Of a DNA stretch of 64,000 nt, positions 12,198-22,500 are shown piece by piece. The stretch is taken from the NCBI GenBank assembly GCA_039704465.1, contig JASFAU010000015.1, forward strand, positions 124,001 through 188,000, given 5' to 3'. The number at the start of each line of letters is the position of its first letter. Position 1 is the first letter of the stretch. This stretch comes from Plasmodiophora brassicae. Its lineage: Eukaryota; Endomyxa; Phytomyxea; Plasmodiophorida; Plasmodiophoridae. Under the pieces are notes generated by a model. That model did no database searches, was not told the origin of the DNA, and was given only the letters and a program-made list of their open reading frames with translations. The translations under genes and the position numbers were made by a program.

Positions 12198-13367
12198 TTA
12201 TGTTATGGGGTCCCCTGCGCCGACGACATCGCGATTGCGGCGGTACCGTTTGATCATGGCCGACACGAGGGGAGCAACGAGCAGGACGCCAACGATCAGG
12301 ACTATAGCCATAACGAGCAGGATCGTTCGCGTGCGGGCGACGTCTCGTAACGGGGCATTGATGTCCACTTTGCGAGCCCTAGCGAGGCGGAAGATTCGCT
12401 TGACCATGCCGGCGCTTTCCTCGTGGCATTCGCGGCAGTCCCTGTAGTAGAACTGGGCCCATGGGCACCGCCTCCGGTCGAACGACGTGCCCTCATAGCA
12501 CGACATCAGCAGGTCGAACGTTTCGGCTCCAACCACGCGTTCGACCTCGTGCGTGTTCGTGCCGTCCCACATCAGGACATGGAACCATTTCGCAATGCAG
12601 AACAGGTCGTGCCCCGCCCAGTTGTGCACGGGTTCGCCTTCCGACGCCGTGCCATAGTCAGACAGCATGATACGGGTCATGTGGTCGGCGCTGTCGACCA
12701 GGAAGTTCGTCGGCTTGACGTCGTTGTGGAACCAGCCGTGACGATGCAGGCGCTGGACAGCCCGCGCCATGTTCGCCGAAATCCACAGCATCTTATCACT
12801 ATCAGCATTGCATCAGGTTGGAGACGACGACGACAACGACGACGACGACGACGCGACCAACCTTCCTCGGATCACCGGCGACGAGTCCAGCCAGGCGCCC
12901 AGGTTGCCGCCTGGGGCGAACTCCAACGGCATCACGCCAACGGTGAACGGCGTCCCTTTGCAGGTACGCGGCCCAATCAGGTGATGCGGCGACGACAGAT
13001 GCACTGAGTACGGGTCGCTGGCCATTTCGTTCAGGACGCGAACCTCCGTGTTGAACATGGCCGTGTCGGTGCCGAAGAAGAACCAGGACGGCAGCGGCAT
13101 GATCTTCAGCGCAATCGGCGTGCCTTCCCGATGCGCCTTGACGACGACGCCGAACCCGCCCTTGGCCAGCGGGTCCCCAACGACGTCCACGCCAGCGTGG
13201 GCGCCAAGGCACTGGCGAAGTTCGGCGCTGTCCAGCAGCGCCTTGTGGAAACGTTGCATGCGATCGCGCTGGACGATGTTCCGCGTGCGGGCACCGCCGA
13301 GGACCACCGTCGCCGACATCGACATCGCCCACCATGCTACCAGCACGACGATCGTCGTCACATGCAT
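12198..13367 (-). CDS. Signal-peptide-bearing protein kinase-like membrane protein
   Basis: Two exons, 13367-12862 and 12798-12198, flank a 63-base intron that contains a GAC-repeat tract. The protein opens with a hydrophobic leader (TIVVLVAWWAMSMSATVV). A kinase-like fold follows: glycine loop GGFGVVVKA, VAIK-type ALKIM, catalytic loop HNDVKPTN (HRD changed to HND) and SDYG in place of DFG. After the domain there is a membrane span (ILLVMAIVLIVGVLLVAPLV) and a short basic tail KRYRRNRD. If the leader is cleaved, the kinase domain lies in the ER/Golgi lumen or outside the cell with only about ten residues in the cytosol. Lys, catalytic Asp and DYG Asp are present, so activity is possible. Orientation is inferred from hydrophobicity alone. 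Confidence 0.78.
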
Positions 13368-13500
13368 ACCTAATCAGTAATCGCTCCTGACGCACACAGC
13401 AGAGCAGCAGCCGTCTCGGGCGTCTGACACGCTCCTGCGGCTGTTGCCGAAATAGAAACTCCGCCCGAGGGGCAGTTGCTATATTTATCCCACGCAGACG

Positions 13501-13508
13501 TGGATGAG
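13501..13508. repeat. 8-bp target-site duplication, left copy
   Basis: TGGATGAG lies directly before the left end of the hAT-type element and is repeated exactly at 14568-14575 after its right end. Eight-base duplications are the hallmark of hAT transposition. Confidence 0.85.
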
Positions 13509-14567
13509 CAGGCCTCTATAAAGTAGTACAATCGCGTTAGAATAGTACAATGTACTAATATAAGGGCACCTGTCTGTACTATTTTAAATAGTGCGTGGCG
13601 GACTTACCAAGTGCCCACGGACTTCCCCGCGTCTGTTTGGACTGTTCCGGAGCAGGGCCTAACACCCCCACTGACCCGTGATAGCCGCCGCGATGTCGGG
13701 TCCTCCACGTAAGCATCCGAAACGATTATATCCCTACCTGGATAAGTTCGAACTTGAGTTCGGATTGCGAGTGACGTCACGGGACGAAAGCAGTGGCTCT
13801 GTTGAGGCTGTTGTGTGCCGCCTTTGTGAGTGCTGGGGGCGCGAGGATGCAGATGACGAAGTTGCTGATGGTCGGAAGCGAAAGAAACGGCAGATCGCAA
13901 ACATTGGAAGGATATATTTCGCAGCGACAATATTCGCAAGCATATGATTGAGCAGCACCCTACGAAGTTCATGGAATATTCCAATCTCCCTAACCTTGAC
14001 GCCTCTACACCTGAAGTTCTCAGGAATTTCTTCAATCAGACTACCGTTGAGGCGTTCTTTGAGAAACGCAGCACTGTTGTTGGCCGCAAACGAATCATCA
14101 CAATCGATAAGAGCATTGTCGACGTGATCGTTCGCGATGTGTTGATGTCTCCGTCCGGCAGGCAGGACGATTCGGAAAGCGAAGAACCTGCCGGTGACAG
14201 GAGCTTGGATTTATTTGAACCCGACTGTGCAACAGAGGATGACGGCTAAACAACTGTATCCCGTGATGCCAACCACTAGTCGGGTCGAGGGCGGCTTCTC
14301 CTTATCGCCGGAATGCCTATTGCGCCGCCATGACAGATTTCGTTCTGGAAGGAATCATGTATGGCAAGCACTACCGCGCAATCCAGGATGTGGCAAATCG
14401 TCTCTAGGGTCTGCTGCATTGATAAACACTAAGCTTAGATCGATCCTGGGGCGTATATTGGACAGAATTCTGTAGATGTACTAGATGTACTATTCTAAGC
14501 GTCCCAAGGTGTACTATTTAAGCTAGAATAGTACGAATAGGGCAATGTCCTACTTTAAAGAGGCCTG
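13509..14567 (+). mobile_element. hAT-type DNA transposon (short, probably non-autonomous)
   Basis: A 1,059-bp element bounded by imperfect terminal inverted repeats. The left end begins CAGGCCTCTATAAAGTAG; the right end, read on the minus strand, begins CAGGCCTCTTTAAAGTAG. CAGG-type ends plus the 8-bp target duplication TGGATGAG are diagnostic for hAT. Several copies of AGAATAGTAC or its complement GTACTATTCT occur in the first 90 and last 100 bases, like subterminal transposase-binding sites. The interior carries BED-finger-like coding remnants but is far too small for a full hAT transposase of roughly 600 or more residues. It lies between two secretory-protein genes, apparently without breaking either. 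Confidence 0.85.
13693..14249 (+). pseudogene. BED-type zinc-finger remnant inside the hAT element
   Basis: An open frame from ATG 13693 (MSGPPRKHPK) includes C-x2-C (CRLC) and many basic residues, and stops at 13947. A second frame resumes at about 13925 with F-R-S-D-N-I-R-K-H-M-I-E-Q-H, giving an H-x4-H pair, and runs to 14249. Together the two halves look like a C2H2 BED finger used by hAT transposases to bind DNA. They are offset by one frame, so the gene is broken, or a very short intron is missed. A further coding-like scrap (TDFVLEGIMYGKHYRAI) lies near 14329-14407. No DDE catalytic region is visible. Confidence 0.5.
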
Positions 14568-14575
14568 TGGATGAG
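14568..14575. repeat. 8-bp target-site duplication, right copy
   Basis: TGGATGAG, identical to 13501-13508, directly after the right inverted repeat of the hAT element. Confidence 0.85.
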
Positions 14576-14649
14576 GCTTTTGCCGGAACGATCCAGGAAG
14601 CCGCTCGCGCCCTCAGTCGCGTGTATGCATGACGATACTACATCGGGGG

Positions 14650-15261
14650 TCATGGGTCCCGGAAGCAGTGCAACGAGCACTGCCGGGCATCACGGTTGTT
14701 GACAGAGAGGACGCTGATGATGGCGGTCGTGCCGGGGTGCACGTCGCAGGCGATCGCTGCGGTCCGCCATGAGCTGTCAGAGAAGTGCTGGACAGCGACG
14801 ACGTGGACGTGGTGACGGCCCAGAGGTTGCCCGAGGACGACCGCCTGAATGGTGACAGGGTTGTCGAAGACGGCCCCGATCCAGCGCTGCTGGTCGGGGC
14901 CGGCACGTCCGCCCCACATCAGGTGCGTCGCGTTACGGTCGCGGCAGCGCCCTGACGCGAAGACCTTCGTACAGAACGCGCCCCAGGCGTCGTACCCGGG
15001 GTACCCCTCGTCGGCCGCCGACCCAGACGACATGATGCCGATCGCGGCCTGCGACTCGATGACGTCGTACCCGTTCGCGTCGACGAGGCGCAGCACGCTG
15101 ATATCCCAGGCGAACGTCGCCGGTGTCGACAGCGCCACTATGCGCCACGTCGTGCTCCTCGCCATGTTCCTGTCCTGCCGTTCCGTCAACAGCGGTGTCA
15201 TTTGAGCAGCGGATGTCGCCGCTAGCACCAGCAGCAGCAGCCGCCTTGTCGACGTCCGCAT
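14650..15261 (-). CDS. Secreted discoidin (F5/8 type C)-like protein
   Basis: The frame is open from 15432, but the ATG at 15261 is preferred because it is directly followed by a clean signal peptide (RRLLLLVLAATSAAQ). The 203-residue product is intronless. The mature part has the spacing of a discoidin-like beta-sandwich: a WRI...AWDISVLRL opening, SSGSAADEGYPGY, a central WGG, RWIGAVFDNPVTIQ and a closing SSWRTA..CDVHPG. F5/8C domains bind carbohydrates or lipids on cell surfaces. It has several cysteines as expected for an exported protein. The domain match is by pattern only, so treat the family as tentative and the secretion as likely. Confidence 0.62.
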   Translation of the reverse strand: MRTSTRRLLLLVLAATSAAQMTPLLTERQDRNMARSTTWRIVALSTPATFAWDISVLRLVDANGYDVIESQAAIGIMSSGSAADEGYPGYDAWGAFCTKVFASGRCRDRNATHLMWGGRAGPDQQRWIGAVFDNPVTIQAVVLGQPLGRHHVHVVAVQHFSDSSWRTAAIACDVHPGTTAIISVLSVNNRDARQCSLHCFRDP

Positions 15262-15478
15262 CCAGCATGCATGCGATCGATCGTATCTACGACGAACAGG
15301 CGGTCGTTGTGCGTATCTTCGCGCGCGCGCCAGCGCCGAACAAGGCTCCGCCGTTGGGACGAGCACGGCGACGCGTGACCGTTCGGTGGGCTTGGATTCA
15401 AGGGACAATGACTCACGTGCGGCGGTGGGCACGCGTCAGAAGCAGACCTCGCGGCAGTGAGCGCGTCCCTGGTTGGCA

Positions 15479-15754
15479 ATGGGCGACAGTACTGGCGAGC
15501 ATGCGCGGGACGCCTTGACGCTGGCGAACCTGCTGAAGAACAAGAGCCCGCAGGTCGTCAACCAGGACGCCAGCCCGAAGGCGAAGGACGACGACCTGGG
15601 CGGCGCCGAGTTCGTCTGCGAGAAACAGAAGACGGGCGTGGCCGCGAACCAGCAGCGGCAAGTCGACAGCCCACCACAGCACTACGTCAAACTCAAGGGC
15701 AAGGACCGCGAGGTCACCCTCGAGATGACCGACCTGAAACCCAACAAACAGTAA
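15479..15754 (+). CDS. Small hydrophilic protein of unknown function
   Basis: A 91-residue frame from ATG 15479 (MGDSTGEHARD) to TAA at 15752. It is lysine-, aspartate- and glutamine-rich, has no signal peptide or membrane span, and ends in a KLKGKDREVTLEMTDLK segment. It is divergent from the discoidin-like gene, with a shared upstream region of about 217 bases. I do not recognise a family. Composition is plausible for a real cytosolic gene, but the short length leaves some doubt. Confidence 0.45.
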   Translation: MGDSTGEHARDALTLANLLKNKSPQVVNQDASPKAKDDDLGGAEFVCEKQKTGVAANQQRQVDSPPQHYVKLKGKDREVTLEMTDLKPNKQ

Positions 15755-15959
15755 TGTGCAGGAAGGCCCTCCTGGAACGTTTCCACACAATGTATTGCAG
15801 CGGCATCGTGATCCGAACCGGCCCATGGGCGACCTGTGTGTCGTCGAGTCGCAGGGGCGTGGGTCAAGACGGGCGAGAGTTGACTCACGCCTGTGAGTCG
15901 ATGCGGTTGTGTGTGTGGGGTCGGGCGTGTGGACCAAAAGCAATAGTATCTGGCGCGCG

Positions 15960-16826
15960 ATGGCGTCGTCGTACGTGAACATCACGAGGTACATACCGTT
16001 GTACACGTATACGACGCGCGCCGACCCATGGATGGAGCACTGGAGCCAGATCGACCGGAACCGTACCGTCTGTGAGGCCCAGTGCAACGCGCTGCCCCAC
16101 TGCACCGGGTTCGAATCCGGGTTCAAAGGTACGTCCAGCGCGCGCGACACGACCCAGGACCGATGAACACGGCCTGGTCGAATTGCAGGGCATTGCCACC
16201 TGTTCTACATTCCGTTCTGCCTCGGGGAGTACGCGGCGACCGGCGACGCTCCCGTGAACACGGCGATCCTGGCGAAGAGCGACCCGGCAGCGGAGTGGCG
16301 ACCTGCTCAGAAGGTGGCGGTGCTGCCTGCGACGCGGCCGGTGGGCGATCTGGCGTCCATGGCGACCGCACGTCTGGTCATGACGGGGCAGAAATCGGCA
16401 ACGTTGTCGATGCAAGCGACGGGATCCAGGTCGTGGACGAACGACGCCGGCCTGTCTTGCGACGAGTTGTGCACGAACGCGCCGCGGCTGTTCGACTTTG
16501 ACTGTGCTCTGGCTGTGGACGAGCGAGGCGACCAGTGGGCCACGAAACAGTGCACCCTGTTCGACCGGAACTCGGCGCCGACACGGTTCGAGTCGTCCCG
16601 CACCGTCGATACGTTCGTGAACACGCAGGCCATTGCAAGCGTCGACGGGTGCCGGCCCGATCGCGACGAAGACGAGCGCGCGGCACGCCTATCCGAACAG
16701 CCGTCTGCCCTAGACAGCGAGTACCGGGTGGCGGAACGTCCAAACTCGGCACCGAGACGGACGCTTCGCCGCCCGTTGCTCCTCCTGTCAGGCGCCCTAA
16801 TGTACGCTCTGGCCGCCCTGGCCTGA
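15960..16826 (+). CDS. PAN/apple-like cysteine-rich protein with C-terminal hydrophobic anchor
   Basis: Exon 1 (15960-16128) and exon 2 (16189-16826) join across a 60-base intron (GTACGT...TTGCAG). The N-terminal 90 residues carry the pattern C-E-A-Q-C-N-A-L-P-H-C-T-G-F followed by GHCHLFYIPFC, as in PAN/apple domains that bind proteins or sugars. A second cysteine cluster (LSCDELC) and a Cys-x-Leu-Phe segment occur later. The C-terminus is RRPLLLLSGALMYALAALA, either a short membrane span or a GPI-attachment signal. No signal peptide is seen at the chosen ATG; an upstream exon supplying one may be missing, so the start is uncertain. Confidence 0.58.
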
Positions 16827-16971
16827 ACGTACGCTCGTTCATTCCTCAGTATCGATACACAATCATTCGCGAGCCTGTTATGACAAGCTCCCCCGGGTTC
16901 ATCGTCAGCGTTCGTGCCGCCGGCCGGCACCTGTAGGTGAGGGGTTTCAGACGGGGCAACACGATACGCAT

Positions 16972-17591
16972 TCATTTGTCGTTGAGCTTCGCATAGAAGC
17001 AGATTGAGATGCCGACGGCGGTCAGCGCGGTCCCGATCAGGCCGCCTGCGGACGACGATCAGATTGGCGTTCGAGAGGGAACGCGCCGATGCAGGCCAAC
17101 CTAACGGCAGCGGGCGCTCGCCGATCAACCGACTCGTGACGGTAGTGAAGACGAGCGCCAGCGCGTTGCACATGGGCATCGACATGGATAGGTCTGCAGA
17201 CGATTGCAACATCAGGTGGCGCCATCCGAACCCCATCGTCGTCGTGCGCGCCACCTGACGACTTCAACGTGTACACGTACACGACGGACCCCAGCTGATT
17301 GATGACGTAGGGAACGACAAACTTCAGGGGCCGGTCAGGATTGCGTCCATCGTTGTCACGTCGCACGCAACCTTCCAGTTGAGGAATATCCCGAACAGGG
17401 CCGGCAGCCAGGCCGGGCGCTTCGTCGGCGCCGCCCCGCCGTCACCCGCCGCCTTCTGGTTCAGGAACGGGTTCGTGCCTGACCCGCACGCGTCAGACCC
17501 CCCCCGTCAACCCAGCCCAGCACGGTCCCAGCGACGCACATCCCCAGAACATGCCGACGACGACGATCCACAGCGCATCACTGCCAGCCAT
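16972..17591 (-). CDS. TMEM234: TMEM234-family small membrane protein
   Basis: Five exons (17591-17540, 17478-17372, 17321-17255, 17193-17101, 17045-16972) sum to 393 bases, 130 residues, with introns of 50-61 bases and consistent phases. The four-helix layout matches TMEM234, a drug/metabolite-transporter-like protein: MFWGCTNPFL in helix 1, FVVPYVINQLGSVVYVYTL in helix 2, DLSMSMPMCNALALVFT in helix 3 and GLIGTALTAVGISIC at the end. The animal protein is needed for kidney filtration-barrier formation, but its molecular role is not settled. No single reading frame covers it, so it is easily missed by frame-based annotation. Confidence 0.85.
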
Positions 17592-17966
17592 GTGGCCCCC
17601 GTCGTCGTCGTCGTCGTCGTCCGCGGTGCGCGACGCCAAAAACTGCGGCGCAGTGCGCAGCGGCCGTGGGGGCGCGCCGTGAGCGTCGCCGAACCAGTCG
17701 ACCATCACGACCAGCGCGCAGGGCTGCGTAGACTGCCACATTTATTCTATAGTATGTCTTCTCCACTGGACGTGGCATGGCGTAGTAAAGTGAACCTTCG
17801 CCCTGCGTATGGCATCGCTTGCAACGAATATATTTCCGGACGTCCAGGCGCTCTAAATTTGGGCAGCTGGCCCATTGCCGGTGCCGAATTTGGCGACCGC
17901 AACTGAGCCCTGCTTGGGCCATCCCCATGCGCGCGTCCGGATCGCCGGGCGGCACACCGAAACACC
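17592..17966. other. Divergent intergenic region with GTC microsatellite
   Basis: About 375 bases between TMEM234 (minus) and the S1/P1 nuclease (plus). It starts with a (GTC)n tract around 17598-17621. The remainder shows no family motif on either strand and probably holds both promoters. Confidence 0.5.
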
Positions 17967-19200
17967 ATGGTGGCTGTCGTCGTTGCTGTCGTGGCGGTCA
18001 TTGCCCTCGGTGTCGTCGATGTCGAAGGTTGGAGCCATGTCGGTCACGAAATCACTGCAGCAATTGCACACGAGTACGACCGTGCACGTTGTGCTGCATG
18101 CAGGCTCACGGTTTGATCTGTTGAACGTTGGCAGGTTTCTCAACGAGAACGTTGCGTTTGACGTTAGCGCAATGCTGGCGAACGATGGCGGGCGGATGGA
18201 AAATGTCGCATCGTGGGCCGATAAGATCAAGCATCAGGCCGGGTGGGGCTGGATGTCTCCGTTGCACCACGTCAACGTCGACCTCATCTGCCCGAAAGGA
18301 CGATGCCTGACGGCAGCCATTGCCAATTATTCCTCGAGGCTGCTGTCGCGGACCGATCCTGAATCGTCGTACATCGACCTGAAGTTCCTCGTCCACTACC
18401 TGGGTGACATCAATCAGGTCCGCGAGCGCCTCGGTGCCACAGTGCATTCTCGTACGACTCAGCGGGTGATTGTGTTAGCCGCTTCACATCTCAACGCGCA
18501 ACAACCGTGGAGGAAACAATGAGCGCGGGCGGTTCTGCCGTCGAAAGGTACATCCGCACGTTCGAAATTGGGGCCTGGATCAGTCATTGTGGATTGACAG
18601 ACAAACCTGCACGAAATCTGGGATGACCTGCTGATCCAGCGCCGCATTCGAACATCGTTTAGGAAGTCGAAAGCGAGTTACATTGAATCGATTGTCACGC
18701 GAGTGCGAACCGGGAACTGGTCAACGGCATCCTGGATCGATTGCCGCACGTTCGACGAATGCAGCCGGTTGTGGGCGATGGATACGGCGCTGCTCTCCGC
18801 CAGTGCCAACCGGGACGAATTGGGCAACGATATCGTGGACGGCTTCGACCTGTGCGATGAATACTACATGCGGCACCAGGACAGCGTGGACGTTCAGCTC
18901 GCCAAGGGCGGCGTGCGTCTGGCGTACCTGCTGAACTGGATCTGGGACAACCCGCCCAGCTACGAAATTGCCACCGCGGGATCGGTTGTTGGCATTGCCA
19001 AGAAGCCAGAGGAAGTGCCCGCTCACGTCATTATCACAGTACCTGATGATGCAGAAGTAACGGATGCCAGGGCAATGACATGGAGCCCGGTTCAAATTTG
19101 GATGGACACGACGCGACTATCGCTTGTTCCGGCTCTTCTGATTCTCGCTGTGCTTATCAGCGCCGACATCTTTTCTGGTACTTGTCAACGAATCCATTGA
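17967..19200 (+). CDS. Membrane-anchored S1/P1-type zinc nuclease
   Basis: Starts at ATG 17967 with a signal peptide (VAVVVAVVAVIALGVVDVEG) whose predicted cleavage leaves W as the mature N-terminus, which in S1/P1 nucleases is itself a zinc ligand. The ligand set can be followed: W-S-H-V-G-H, ASWAD, PLHHVNVD, LKFLVHYLGDINQPLH and TNLHEIWDDLL. Introns begin at about 18069, 18421 and 18550; the second separates INQ from PLH. The family cleaves single-stranded DNA and RNA in acidic or extracellular compartments. Unusually for the family, a hydrophobic span (LVPALLILAVLISADIF) near the C-terminus would tether the enzyme to a membrane. About 350 residues. A plausible role is nutrient scavenging or extracellular nucleic-acid degradation. 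Confidence 0.87.
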
Positions 19201-19327
19201 TTAACGGACGGTGCTGGGATGACACCGTGTGGTCGCCGATTCGGCGGAAGGCATGCCCAGTATAGTAGGCGCACACAGTGGGGTATGGCCAGGATACTGC
19301 ACTTGGATGGGGTCAGTGGTGCAGGGC

Positions 19328-19332
19328 CGTTT
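19328..19332. repeat. 5-bp target-site duplication, left copy
   Basis: CGTTT directly precedes the left LTR and is repeated at 24361-24365 after the right LTR, as expected for LTR-retrotransposon integration. Confidence 0.85.
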
Positions 19333-19500
19333 AATTAGCACGCAGGACACGGACAAGACCAGACAAGGCCAGATAGCAGAATGTATGATTGGTGCGCCAC
19401 GGACGCCGTACGGCAGTGTTGCGCGGTATATGTGGGAGGCGCCCTATGATTGCTGATCTAAGGCACTCTGCGGACTCGAGGTCGCACCAGTGTCCCGATT
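19333..19500 (-). repeat. 3' LTR of the retrotransposon
   Basis: 168 bases identical, position by position, to 24193-24360. Read on the element strand the LTR begins AATCGGGACAC and ends GTGCTAATT, so it lacks the usual TG...CA termini. The pol frame stops inside it (19444). Confidence 0.9.
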
Positions 19501-19508
19501 CCCCCCCT
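19501..19508 (-). other. Polypurine tract of the retrotransposon
   Basis: On the element strand GAGGGGGGG lies immediately upstream of the 3' LTR, the expected place for the plus-strand primer. Confidence 0.7.
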
Positions 19509-22500
19509 CGACCTGAGAGTCCAAGTTCATGTGGGGATGCGGTACGCACTTGAGGGCCGCACGGAATTCTACGAACTTGTGCTTTCCGAGCGGTTTCGTG
19601 AAGATGTCGGCGAGGTTCTCGCACGAGCGGACGTAGTGCACCTTGATCTGGTTGGATGCCACCAGTTCTCTGACGAAGTGGTCCTTGAGCGCGAGATGTT
19701 TCATCTTGCTGTGGTTGATTTCGCTGTTGGCGAACGCGATCGCCCCTGATTGTCTACGTGTAGAGGTGTAGGCTGAGCTTGTGGAAAACCTAGTTCGTCC
19801 AGCACATTGCGCAACCAGACGCCTTCTGTTGCCGCGAGTGTTGACGCCACCGTCTCCGCCTCGCACGACGATAACGCGACCGTGGTCTGCTTCTTAGAGC
19901 GAAATGAAACCGGGCAGCCATTCAGAAGGAACACGCACCCCGAAGTCGATCGTCGTGTGTCGAGGTCTCCACCCCAATCAGAATCGGAGTAGCCGACCAG
20001 GAGCGGTGTGGCCGTTTCCCCACCTCCTTCGAACAGGAGGCCGTAGTTGCGAGTGCCGTTGAGGTACCTGAAGACTCGCTTCAGCGCGACGAAGTGCGCT
20101 GGCCCTGGGTCTTGCACGTATCGGGAGACCTCGTTCACCGCATAGGCGATGTCTGGCCGGGTGTGCAGCAGCCACATTAGGTGACCTACCGCTGCTCGAT
20201 AGTTGATGCGCTGGCCTTCTAAGGCGGCAAGTTCGCGATCGGCCTGGTTCTGCGGGCACAGTGATGTGGATAACTTCAAGTTCGCATCTGCCGGTGTCGA
20301 GACGGGGCGCGATTCGGCCATGCCGTAGGTGTCGAGGATAGTTTTCGTGTAGCGTTCTTGCGACAGGAACACCGATCTACCTTGTCTATCGACGTCGAAG
20401 CCAATGACTGATTGAAGCTCTCCCATGTCCGACATCTTGAATCTCTTCGAGAGGGCTGACTTGGTTTCCTGTACGAGTTCGGGATGTCCGACGATGGGAA
20501 TATCATCGACGTAGACCCCAACAATGACGAGCTGTCCAGTTGGACCACGTTTGAAGTACAAGCACGATGCGGACTTGGCTCGTTGGAACCCGCATTCGTT
20601 AACGAGGAAGGCGTCGATGACCTTGAACCATTCTTGGGGCCTGTTTCAGGCCATAGATCGATCGTAGGAGCTTGACGAAACGGGTTCTGGCCTTCATCCC
20701 TTTCGGGGAGTCCATGTAGATCTCTTCGGTGAGGTGGGCGTTGAGGAATGCGGTCATCACATCCATCTGCTCGGCGATGATCTCCTTGTCTTGGACGGAC
20801 AGGGCTAGTACTAGACGGAGGATGTCGCTCCGGACGACTGGCGCATAGGTGTTCGTGTAGTCGATCCCCTGGCGCTGTCTGTAGCCGAGTATGCATAGTC
20901 GAGCCTTGTACCGGTAGGAGGTGACACCGTCGGGGTCATGGCGGAGAACCCAGGTGGTGTCCGGCGGGATCTGACTTGACTTGGTGATCTTGCGCTTGTA
21001 GACCCAGCGGCATCCGATGGGGCGTGCCCCGACGGGTAGTCGCTCCACGGCTTCCCATGTCTTGTGCTGTTTCAGGCTCTTCAATTCATCGGCCATCGCC
21101 TTAGTCCAGAACTCTGCCTCGGGACTTGCCATGGCGTCTTCATATGTGTTTGGAGTGTCGGGGTCATCTGCATTGAGCGCGGCGTCATCGTCGTCGTCGC
21201 ATTGATGTGTGGAACCTATCCACATGTGGTGAATAGGATCGTCGTTGGTAGGTTGCAGGGACGCGATCCAGGCGTGGTGGACGGGATCTCCTAAACGGTC
21301 TGGCTTGCGGGAGAGACGCCGGGCTCGTTCGGTGGGAGGTCGCGGATCCTCACTGGGGCCTGCGGCGGACTGCGCCCCCTCGACAGCGGGTTCGTCACCG
21401 GAGGGAACGTAGTCGCTGTCGTATCCAGACTCAGGTTCCTCGGGATCGGCGAGGGCGTCGTCCGCACTGCGGCCGCCGAAGCTGTCTTCGCTGAACGTCA
21501 CGCTGCGGTACACCTTGATCAGGCCGGACGAAGGGTGATAGAGGACGTACCCTTTCTGGTGATCTGCATATCCGATGAAGATGCCTTTCACGGCGCGTGG
21601 GTCCAGCTTCGTTCTCTGGCTGGACGGGACGTAGCCATGCGTCGCACCCGAACGTTCTAAGGTAGCGGATATCAGGTTTCGAGCGCGACAGCATTTCATG
21701 GGGCGTGGTCGAGGGATCGCGTGGGTGGGGGCAGAGATTATGGACCTGGCTGGCAGTCAGAATTGCGGGTCCCCAGAACTGCTTGGGGAGCCTTGCGTGT
21801 ACGAGCATTGCGCGACCGGAGTCCATGAGCGTCAGGTGTCCCCGTTCGGAGACACCGTTCTGCTTGGAGGAATACTCCACCGTTGATCTCCACTCGATCC
21901 CGTTGTCCTGCAAGAACGCCTTGAACTCGTTGTTGATGAATACCCCATCGTTGTCGCCGAAGAGGATCTTAATGGATTTCTCCAGGCGATTCTCAATTCG
22001 AGTCTTGAGCTCCTTGAACTTGGTCAGCGCCTGGTTCTTGTGGTGCAACAGGAAGGTAAATTTCATCCTGGTTGCAAATTCCGTGAACGTGATAAAGTAT
22101 CGCTCCCCTTTGAGTGAGGCGACGGGAAGCGGTCCGCATTCGTCGACGTCGATTCTCTCGAGCACGTTCCACTGTTTTTCTTTGGACTCCGAGGGGAAAG
22201 GACGTTCCTTGGCTTTCGCGATAGCGCACCCTTCGCAGAACCTGTCAACCTTCTGTGCCAGGATCTCCATGGATTCGGTAAGGTCATGATTTGCCATCAG
22301 GATGACGTCACGCAGGTTACGGTGGCCGAGGCGGTGGTGCCAACGCTTGAGACTCTGGGCTTGGTTCCAATCCCCGGGAAGCGGAACGGCGTAGGGCACC
22401 TTGCCGCTGTCAACACGGGCCCTCGACCGCCGTTCGTGTCGTGTGGGTGGCGAGAGGTCTTGAGGTGGTGGGTCTGGTTGCTGAGAGAATACGCCATTGT

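Noticed and set aside
15413..16150. 245-residue minus-strand frame across the small hydrophilic and PAN-like genes
   Set aside because: No signal, no motif, and it overlaps two better-supported plus-strand genes.
16307..17254. 315-residue minus-strand frame
   Set aside because: Only its first part coincides with TMEM234 exon 4 and flanking introns; the rest is antisense to the PAN-like gene. The spliced TMEM234 model explains the real part.
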